Positions 1 to 4,402 of a stretch of 6,592 nucleotides of DNA are shown here, piece by piece (positions within the stretch are counted from its first letter, which is position 1; every line of letters starts with the position of its first letter). Below the pieces are notes generated by a model, which was given only the letters and a program-made list of their open reading frames with translations, had not been told where the DNA came from and did not search any database. Both the position numbers and the translations under genes were made by a program. Origin of the DNA: Ruminococcus sp. UBA4383 (GTDB lineage: Bacteria > Bacillota > Clostridia > Oscillospirales > Ruminococcaceae); assembly GCA_002389995.1 (NCBI GenBank), contig DGRR01000120.1, positions 1 through 6,592 of the forward strand. The letters run 5' to 3'.

Positions 1-122
1 CAGGCAAGGACAAGCAGGGCAAGGGATTTGACCCCAGAAAGCTCCTCGCTCCCGGATTCGAGGCTATAAAGGCTAAGGTTAAGGAGAAAATGGAACTTTT
101 CGGAAGCGTAAACAAGGCTTAA
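1..122 (+). CDS. fba: Class II fructose-bisphosphate aldolase, C-terminal fragment
   Basis: Only the last 39 codons are present, read from base 3 to the TAA at 120-122; the gene begins outside the window. The visible peptide contains FDPRKLLAPGFEAI and ends MELFGSVNKA. From memory of the family, the pattern DPRK-L-APG...IK..V..K...FGS-NKA closes many Firmicutes and Bifidobacterium-type class II aldolases, the zinc enzymes that split fructose 1,6-bisphosphate into dihydroxyacetone phosphate and glyceraldehyde 3-phosphate in cytoplasmic glycolysis. The catalytic part, including the zinc-binding histidines, cannot be seen, so the call rests on the tail only. The gene runs toward the CRISPR leader, and a hairpin region starts about 15 bases after its stop. 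Confidence 0.7.
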   Translation, partial: GKDKQGKGFDPRKLLAPGFEAIKAKVKEKMELFGSVNKA

Positions 123-137
123 TTAAAAGAATTAATA

Positions 138-193
138 GTGCGAATCCCCTTTAAAATGCCCTTTTCTGCAAGGCAAAAAAGGGCGATTCGCAC
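138..193. repeat. 56-bp inverted repeat / hairpin downstream of the aldolase gene
   Basis: GTGCGAATC at 138-146 is perfectly complementary to GATTCGCAC at 185-193. Inside, two mutually exclusive extensions are possible. Bases 147-152 can pair with 178-183, leaving C184 as a bulge, or GCCCTTTT at 158-165 can pair with AAAAGGGC at 177-184. Its place 15 bases after the aldolase stop suggests an RNA-end or processing structure. It is followed by CC and a run of A, not T, so on the plus strand it is not a standard intrinsic terminator. It could also be a small palindromic mobile repeat; no second copy is in this window. Confidence 0.55.
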
Positions 194-195
194 CA

Positions 196-243
196 AAAAA
201 ACGGCTCTTTATGAATAAAATATGAATCAGACGGCTGTTTTTT
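196..243 (+). terminator. Possible weak terminator of the aldolase gene
   Basis: An A-run followed by CGGCT (196-206) can pair with GGCTGTTTTTT (233-243), using two G-T wobbles, and the 3' arm is a T-run followed by more T-rich sequence. The loop is long (26 bases) and holds a direct repeat, TATGAAT at 210-216 and 221-227. The stem is poor compared with the two clear terminators elsewhere in the window, so this is a tentative call. Confidence 0.3.
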
Positions 244-245
244 AT

Positions 246-308
246 TTGTTTTTACTTAATGATATGCTATATATAGTGTTGCAAAACGTGTATTCACAAG
301 ATATTGGG
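246..308 (+). promoter_or_regulatory. CRISPR leader with candidate promoter
   Basis: This A/T-rich stretch lies immediately before the first repeat, at the end opposite the degenerate repeat, which is where a leader is expected. It holds an extended -10-like sequence TGCTATATA at 265-273. An alternative reading is TTGTTT at 247-252, then 17 bases, then TATATA at 270-275. Either would start transcription near 280 and produce a plus-strand pre-crRNA. GTTGCAAAAC at 278-287 copies the first seven bases of the CRISPR repeat. Leader-proximal sequences also guide spacer integration in known systems, but no integration motif is identified here. Confidence 0.5.
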
Positions 309-1163
309 GTTGCAACTCACACCCCTCACGGGGACTGAAACTACGAGTCTCTGTTGCTTTTTTGTCCTTCCAGTCAAGTTGCAACTCACACCCCTCACGG
401 GGACTGAAACGTCCATAGAACGTGTCAACAATTACTCCAAACAAAATTACCTGTTGCAACTCACACCCCTCACGGGGACTGAAACATGATAAATTATTTA
501 TCAATGACGAACTGGAAGTTGCAACTCACACCCCTCACGGGGACTGAAACTTTCCGAGAGGACGTGCCAATTTAATAATAGCCGAACAGTTGCAACTCAC
601 ACCCCTCACGGGGACTGAAACAATTATTTGGTTAGCCCGTTCAATTGTCATTTCCATGTTGCAACTCACACCCCTCACGGGGACTGAAACTTGAGTACCT
701 CCTTAAAATTTGGTTATTTAAAAGTTGCAACTCACACCCCTCACGGGGACTGAAACTCTTTATTGAAGTATTTAACGGTCTGACTATTTTTGTTGCAACT
801 CACACCCCTCACGGGGACTGAAACAGAGCATCTGGACCATTGCCATCAACAGCTAATATGTTGCAACTCACACCCCTCACGGGGACTGAAACAGTATACT
901 CCAAGCATTACACCTGTGTATATTGTTGCAACTCACACCCCTCACGGGGACTGAAACCAATCTTGTGGTTAAATATACCACTATTATGAAGTGTTGCAAC
1001 TCACACCCCTCACGGGGACTGAAACGTTGATTTCATTCTTTTCTGCCATTCTTCCTCGGCAACGTTGCAACTCACACCCCTCACGGGGACTGAAACTCAA
1101 AATTAACTGCTTTAATTTTTCTTTTTGTTCCGTTGCAACTCACACCCCTCACGGGGACGAAAC
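309..1163 (+). CRISPR. CRISPR array, 13 repeats of 33 bp and 12 spacers
   Basis: Repeats start at 309, 378, 453, 518, 589, 658, 724, 792, 860, 925, 993, 1064 and 1132. The first twelve are identical 33-mers that begin GTTGCAACTCACA, carry a CCCC-TCAC-GGGG stem-loop and end ACTGAAAC. The thirteenth (1132-1163) has lost the T of that tail. Spacer lengths are 36, 42, 32, 38, 36, 33, 35, 35, 32, 35, 38 and 35 bp, and all differ. The degenerate last repeat and the A/T-rich flank before 309 put the leader on the left and transcription on the plus strand. The short stem followed by an 8-base ACTGAAAC tail resembles repeats cut by Cas6-type nucleases to leave an 8-nt 5' tag; cyanobacterial type III and I-D arrays with GGGACTGAAAC ends are the closest I recall. 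The uneven spacers also favour type III or I over type II. No cas gene is in the window, so the subtype and activity are open. Open frames across the array are repeat translations, not genes. Confidence 0.98.
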
Positions 1164-1167
1164 GCAA

Positions 1168-1204
1168 AAAAAAGACCGAAGTCTTGAAAACTTCGGTCTT
1201 TTTT
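1168..1204. terminator. Bidirectional intrinsic terminator between CRISPR array and MBL lipoprotein gene
   Basis: A perfect 15-bp stem pairs 1168-1182 with 1190-1204 around the 7-base loop CTTGAAA. The core is GACCGAAGT/ACTTCGGTC with an A-run on the left and a T-run on the right, so it should terminate both strands: the pre-crRNA coming from the left and the lipoprotein mRNA coming from the right. It begins 4 bases after the last repeat and ends 7 bases before the stop codon of the convergent gene. Confidence 0.92.
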
Positions 1205-1211
1205 ATTATTT

Positions 1212-2084
1212 TTATGCGCCTTTTTCAGCCGTTATATCTATATTGTTTCCGTCACTTTTAACTTCAATTTTCCCGTTGAAACAGGTTGCATAATATTCTA
1301 TATTCCTGTTTATGAGTTCTTTCTGAGTATCGGCTGAAAATTCACTTTTTGAAGTGCATACGACAGCTTTTTCAGGAGTTACGGCACTGAGGAAATCATC
1401 TAAATTATCAAGACTGCGCCCGTGATAGGGGACTTTAAGAAAATCGCAGTCGCCCATATCCATAATTTCTTCAAGTCTCTGTTCCATAGCATCTCCCGTG
1501 AAAAGAAGCACATTATTTCCGTGAGTAATTTTTGTGACGAGTGAAAAATCGTTGTCATTGTCCTCACCGTAATCGGACTGTTTCGGGGCATATATGGTAT
1601 ATTCGGCATTATCGAGTGTGAAAGACAAATCGCCTGTCAGAAGCTTCGGGGTTATGCCTGCTTCACTGAGAGCCTTGTTATACTTATCCATTTCCTCGCT
1701 TTCCTCATCATAATCGGGAGCGAGGACATTTTTCACTTCAATATTATTGATAACCTTAGCCGCACCGCCCACATGGTCTTTATCGTAATGGGTTATGATA
1801 AGATAATCGACGGAGGATATATTTTTTTCTTCAAGGTATTCAATAATTTCTTTTCCGTCACCTTTTTCACCGCAGTCGATAATAACGGTACTGTTTTCGG
1901 AAGTCAGTACCATGCTGTCGGCTTTGCCCACATCAAAGACAGTCAGGTCAAGTTCGCCCACATTGACAGTTTCCTGCTGAACGGTTTCGGAAGATTCAAT
2001 TACAGTTATTTTTTCGTCTTTACTTGTGCATGATACAAGTGATACTGTCATAATCAGAGCTGTCAGGACTGCAAATTTTTTCAT
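1212..2084 (-). CDS. ComEC-like metallo-beta-lactamase-fold lipoprotein
   Basis: This 290-residue protein is a predicted lipoprotein. Its short charged hydrophobic N-terminus is followed by the lipobox LVSC, with Cys19 as the acylated residue. A linker of about 25 residues leads to a metallo-beta-lactamase fold. The strand motif FDVGKADSMVL (50-60) corresponds to FDVGQGDS of ComEC-type domains. The metal motif THYDKDHVGG (98-107) has the H-x-D-x-D-H form of that subgroup, supplying H99, D101, D103 and H104. LLFTGDA supplies D198 and VPYHG supplies H221. The ComEC C-terminal domain is thought to be a nuclease acting on DNA during uptake; here the domain stands alone with no membrane channel. 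The substrate could be nucleic acid, a phosphoester or something else, and cannot be decided from sequence. A GGAG-type ribosome site precedes the ATG on the minus strand (about 2093-2096). The gene diverges from the GHL10 gene and converges on the CRISPR array, with a terminator between. Confidence 0.88.
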   Translation of the reverse strand: MKKFAVLTALIMTVSLVSCTSKDEKITVIESSETVQQETVNVGELDLTVFDVGKADSMVLTSENSTVIIDCGEKGDGKEIIEYLEEKNISSVDYLIITHYDKDHVGGAAKVINNIEVKNVLAPDYDEESEEMDKYNKALSEAGITPKLLTGDLSFTLDNAEYTIYAPKQSDYGEDNDNDFSLVTKITHGNNVLLFTGDAMEQRLEEIMDMGDCDFLKVPYHGRSLDNLDDFLSAVTPEKAVVCTSKSEFSADTQKELINRNIEYYATCFNGKIEVKSDGNNIDITAEKGA

Positions 2085-2099
2085 TCTATCATCTCCTAT

Positions 2100-2204
2100 T
2101 TGAAATCGTCAGATTTGCGCTTTTATAGCCTTGTGCTTTCGTTCACTGCGCTTTGCTCCGTTCTCTTTCAGCACAAGAGCGCAAATCTTCCTCTTGAAAT
2201 CGTC
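2100..2204 (-). repeat. Hairpin repeat family, copy A, upstream of the MBL lipoprotein gene
   Basis: An imperfect hairpin is bounded by an exact 11-base direct repeat, TTGAAATCGTC, at 2100-2110 and 2194-2204. AGATTTGCGCT (2111-2121) pairs with AGCGCAAATCT (2178-2188), and CTTGTGCT (2130-2137) pairs with AGCACAAG (2170-2177). Bases 2122-2129 bulge out, and a 32-base loop remains. Nearly the same sequence occurs at 6420-6592. The element ends just before the ribosome site of the minus-strand lipoprotein gene, so it probably forms part of that mRNA's 5' leader. It resembles the small palindromic repeats (REP- or MITE-like) found dispersed in many bacterial genomes; no transposase is nearby. Confidence 0.8.
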
Positions 2205-2234
2205 TTGACTATTTATTTCATTTGATAATATCAT
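2205..2234 (+). promoter_or_regulatory. Candidate sigma-A promoter 1 for the GHL10 gene
   Basis: TTGACT at 2205-2210 is followed by 18 bases and TATCAT at 2229-2234. Both boxes match consensus at five of six positions. The -35 box directly abuts the end of hairpin repeat copy A. It would give a leader of about 65 bases before the start codon at 2307. Confidence 0.45.
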
Positions 2235-2240
2235 ACACAT

Positions 2241-2273
2241 ATTGAAATAATCTTAAATTTCAATTCATATAAT
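2241..2273 (+). promoter_or_regulatory. Candidate promoter 2 with overlapping 8-bp dyad
   Basis: A perfect -10 box TATAAT lies at 2268-2273, about 23 bases before the ribosome site. The nearest -35-like sequence, TTGAAA at 2242-2247, is 20 bases away, which is long. Between the boxes is a dyad, ATTGAAAT (2241-2248) and ATTTCAAT (2257-2264), with an 8-base spacer. Its position would suit a regulator operator, but it is A/T-rich and could be chance. Confidence 0.35.
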
Positions 2274-2306
2274 ATTCTGTAATAAAAAATTAAACAGGAG
2301 AAAAAT

Positions 2307-3458
2307 ATGAAAAGATTATTGTTTCTGATGCCCGTTTTTGCACTTGTATCGTGTACAGTCCCACAGTTTCAGGGGAATGAAGATATACAGCCCGAAACTT
2401 CATTTATTGAGGAGATACCGCCCTCGCAGACTGATATAAATGATTTCCCCGAAAGAATCAATTATAAAAATCAGAATGCTGTCTGGATACCGTATATCAG
2501 GTATGAAGAATATATGCACGGCAAATCAGAGGACGAGTTCAGGGAGATTATCAGAAAAGAATTTGCCTCGGAATATGCTGACGGCGTGAATACTTTGTAT
2601 GTCCATGCTCACCCTTTTGCGGACGCATATTATAAATCCGAGATATTCCCGAAAGGCTCAATGCTTGACGGGGATTATGACCCTCTTGAAATCATGATAC
2701 AGGAGGCTCATGCCCTTAAAATGTCCGTTCATGCTTGGATAAATCCTTTGAGATGTCAGAGTGTTGAGGAGATGAATTATCTTGATGATGATTTTATAAT
2801 AAAACAATGGGCTGGAAATCCCGACTGTCGGTTTGTCAAAGTTGTGAACGGAAGATATTACCTTGACCCGTCCTACAATGAAGTAAGGGATTTGATATGC
2901 AGATGTGCGGAGGAAATAATTGAAAACTATAATGTTGACGGTATTCATATTGATGATTATTTTTATCCCACAACCTATGAGGAATTTGATGCGGTTGAAT
3001 TTCAGGAAAGCGGTGCGGAGGATTTATCCGAATGGAGAACGCAGAACTGCACAGACTTTGTAAAAGCCTTGTATGATACGGTAAAATCCTGCGGAAAAGA
3101 TGTAGTATTCGGCATAAGTCCGCAGGGAAATATTCAGGCAGATTATGAAAGTCAGTACGCAGATGTAAGGCTATGGGGAAGTCAGAGGGGTTACTGCGAT
3201 TATATCGTACCGCAGATATATTTCGGCTTTAACAACGAAATATGCCCCTTTGAACAGACTCTTTATGAATGGGAGAACATAACCGCAGGAAGCGGAGTAT
3301 CGTTAATTGTGGGACTGGCTGAATATAAATTAAACAAGGGTGATGAATGGGCAGGGGAAGCCGGTGAAAGTGAATGGATTGACAACCCCGATATAATTCA
3401 GGAGCAGGAACAGCTTGCAATAAATACAGGTGCGGACGGTTATGCAAGATATAAATAG
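2307..3458 (+). CDS. Family-10-like glycosyl hydrolase (GHL10/DUF187) lipoprotein
   Basis: This 383-residue predicted lipoprotein has the lipobox LVSC with Cys16, an acidic linker of about 40 residues, and then a (beta/alpha)8-type domain of the GHL10 family. Recognisable blocks are NAVWIPYIRYEEY (57-69), DGVNTLYVHAHPFADAYY (92-109), VHAWINPLR (141-149), YLDPSY (185-190), DGIHIDDYFYP (211-221), FGISPQGN (268-275) and VPQIYFGF (301-308). The paired aspartates of the GIHIDDY block are the likely catalytic or substrate-binding acids. Members are usually surface-anchored and believed to cleave glycans, possibly in the cell wall, but the substrate is poorly established. The protein ends GYARYK, a few residues short of the aromatic-rich end usual in the family; this is probably natural variation. 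AGGAG at 2296-2300 lies 6 bases before the ATG, which fixes the start. No terminator is seen after it. Confidence 0.9.
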   Translation: MKRLLFLMPVFALVSCTVPQFQGNEDIQPETSFIEEIPPSQTDINDFPERINYKNQNAVWIPYIRYEEYMHGKSEDEFREIIRKEFASEYADGVNTLYVHAHPFADAYYKSEIFPKGSMLDGDYDPLEIMIQEAHALKMSVHAWINPLRCQSVEEMNYLDDDFIIKQWAGNPDCRFVKVVNGRYYLDPSYNEVRDLICRCAEEIIENYNVDGIHIDDYFYPTTYEEFDAVEFQESGAEDLSEWRTQNCTDFVKALYDTVKSCGKDVVFGISPQGNIQADYESQYADVRLWGSQRGYCDYIVPQIYFGFNNEICPFEQTLYEWENITAGSGVSLIVGLAEYKLNKGDEWAGEAGESEWIDNPDIIQEQEQLAINTGADGYARYK

Positions 3459-3473
3459 TAATCAGAAATTATA

Positions 3474-3502
3474 TTGACAACATCTGCAAAAAGAGATATA
3501 AT
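3474..3502 (+). promoter_or_regulatory. Perfect-consensus sigma-A promoter
   Basis: TTGACA at 3474-3479, a 17-base spacer and TATAAT at 3497-3502 match the housekeeping consensus exactly. Transcription should begin near 3508-3510, about 20 bases before the lipoprotein start at 3530, so this gene and probably pncB can be expressed independently of the GHL10 gene upstream. Confidence 0.88.
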
Positions 3503-3512
3503 ATAATAAAAA

Positions 3513-3533
3513 ATGAAAGCAGATGATGTATGA
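3513..3533 (+). other. Possible six-codon upstream mini-ORF overlapping the lipoprotein start
   Basis: ATG at 3513 reads M-K-A-D-D-V and stops at TGA 3531-3533, which overlaps the lipoprotein ATG (3530-3532) in an ATGA arrangement. No ribosome site precedes it, and it would lie only a few bases from the predicted transcript start. It is listed because the downstream gene itself has no good ribosome site, so coupled re-initiation is conceivable. It may equally be chance. Confidence 0.2.
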
Positions 3534-4360
3534 AAAAAGTGTTTTTTATTTCAGCCGTACTTGCTTTAATGCTCTGCGGCTGTACTGTGAAAGATGAAAT
3601 AACTCAGGAAAATGCAGAAAATTATCTCAGTCAGTTGTATAACAGAAAATTCAGCCTTTCCGATTCATACGAGAATAACGGAAATATCTGCTATACTTTC
3701 ACGGACGAGGAAGGTGTACAGTGCCATTTCTGCATTGAATCATTCAATATTCCGACAAGTACGGAGAAAAATCAGGTATCATATAATCTGTCAGAAGACT
3801 ATCAGGTCATGTATCTGAAAGCCCACCCCGAAATATATCAGGCTCTTTCCGATATGGATATGATACCCACATGGAATGAGGGCGACAATATGATAAATTC
3901 CGTCCGTTTCAGTTTCCGATATGATACTTATGAGGATATTGAAAGAGTTGTGAATGATGTCAGTGAAACAGTCTTATCCGTTCCGAAAATAACAAGTGCG
4001 GATAATATCATAAATCCGCCCGAAGTTTATTCCGAATGTGCGGTTATGGATTTTTACTGTCCGTATCTTTCGGAAAATTCAGATGTTGAGATGTATTTCC
4101 CGATGATAAACAAGTATGTTGAAATGCAGAATGCAGAGGATATAATTTCGCAGCTACAGGAGCATTTCAACTCAGAGGGCGTGGAATATGACGATTCATG
4201 GCAGAAAACTTATGATTTCTCCACTGTTCCCGAAAATTATAAATTCAGTGAGGTCAAGCCCTTTGACCCCGATGAACACCGTCAGGAACAGCAGACAGAG
4301 AATTATTATGAAGATGAATGGTCTGAATATGGTTACTATGATGAAAGCTATGACGATTAA
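3530..4360 (+). CDS. Predicted lipoprotein of unknown function
   Basis: I do not recognise this 276-residue protein. It starts with a lipoprotein signal, a charged MKK and hydrophobic stretch ending in the lipobox LCGC with Cys18, so it should be anchored outside the membrane. The mature part has mixed alpha/beta character, with tyrosines and acidic residues throughout and extra cysteines at 54, 65, 68, 170 and 177. From about residue 247 the tail is rich in Glu, Asp, Tyr and Gln (for example NYYEDEWSEYGYYDESYDD, 258-276) and is probably disordered. This ATG is the first possible one in frame, because a TGA sits two codons upstream, and the signal peptide supports it. The upstream sequence AAAGCAGATGATGT is a poor ribosome site. 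Forty-two bases separate its stop from pncB, and no terminator is visible there, so the two are likely cotranscribed from the promoter at 3474-3502. Confidence 0.85.
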   Translation: MKKVFFISAVLALMLCGCTVKDEITQENAENYLSQLYNRKFSLSDSYENNGNICYTFTDEEGVQCHFCIESFNIPTSTEKNQVSYNLSEDYQVMYLKAHPEIYQALSDMDMIPTWNEGDNMINSVRFSFRYDTYEDIERVVNDVSETVLSVPKITSADNIINPPEVYSECAVMDFYCPYLSENSDVEMYFPMINKYVEMQNAEDIISQLQEHFNSEGVEYDDSWQKTYDFSTVPENYKFSEVKPFDPDEHRQEQQTENYYEDEWSEYGYYDESYDD

Positions 4361-4390
4361 GGATATTACTATTAATGCGGATTTGTCAAA

Positions 4391-4397
4391 AAGGAGG
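4391..4397 (+). promoter_or_regulatory. Strong ribosome binding site that decides the pncB start
   Basis: AAGGAGG lies 2 bases before an ATG at 4400 and 5 bases before a second in-frame ATG at 4403. The second spacing is close to the usual optimum and the first is too tight, so translation most likely begins at 4403, giving MNKRNLTML, the customary start of the family. Confidence 0.8.
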
Positions 4398-4402
4398 ACA
4401 TG

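Noticed and set aside
256..504. Minus-strand open frame across the first repeats, and similar plus-strand frames at 304-489 and 991-1293
   Set aside because: The translations are repeats of the same peptide produced by the CRISPR repeat, so they are not genes.
309..1163. Cas13d (type VI-D) array, suggested by the Ruminococcus-like host and the repeat ending in GAAAC
   Set aside because: Type VI-D repeats I know are about 36 bases with a longer stem and a different core. The 33-base repeat with a 4-bp CCCC/GGGG stem and ACTGAAAC tail, plus spacers of 32-42 bp, fits Cas6-type processing better, and no Cas13 gene is visible.
1773..2033. Plus-strand open frame inside the MBL gene
   Set aside because: It is antisense to conserved metal-binding motifs of the MBL protein and has no ribosome site.
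2100..2204. Riboswitch or T-box leader upstream of the MBL gene
   Set aside because: The same sequence precedes an unrelated gene at 6406 and is tandemly repeated there. No known aptamer or T-box signature is seen, so a dispersed repeat explains it better.
2658..2948. Minus-strand open frames inside the GHL10 gene (also 3229-3447)
   Set aside because: They lie antisense to conserved GHL10 motifs with no start signals.
3440..3475. Frameshift truncating the GHL10 protein at its C-terminus
   Set aside because: The protein ends in GYARYK close to the usual end of the family, and the other frames after 3450 do not restore a recognisable ending, so ordinary variation is likelier.
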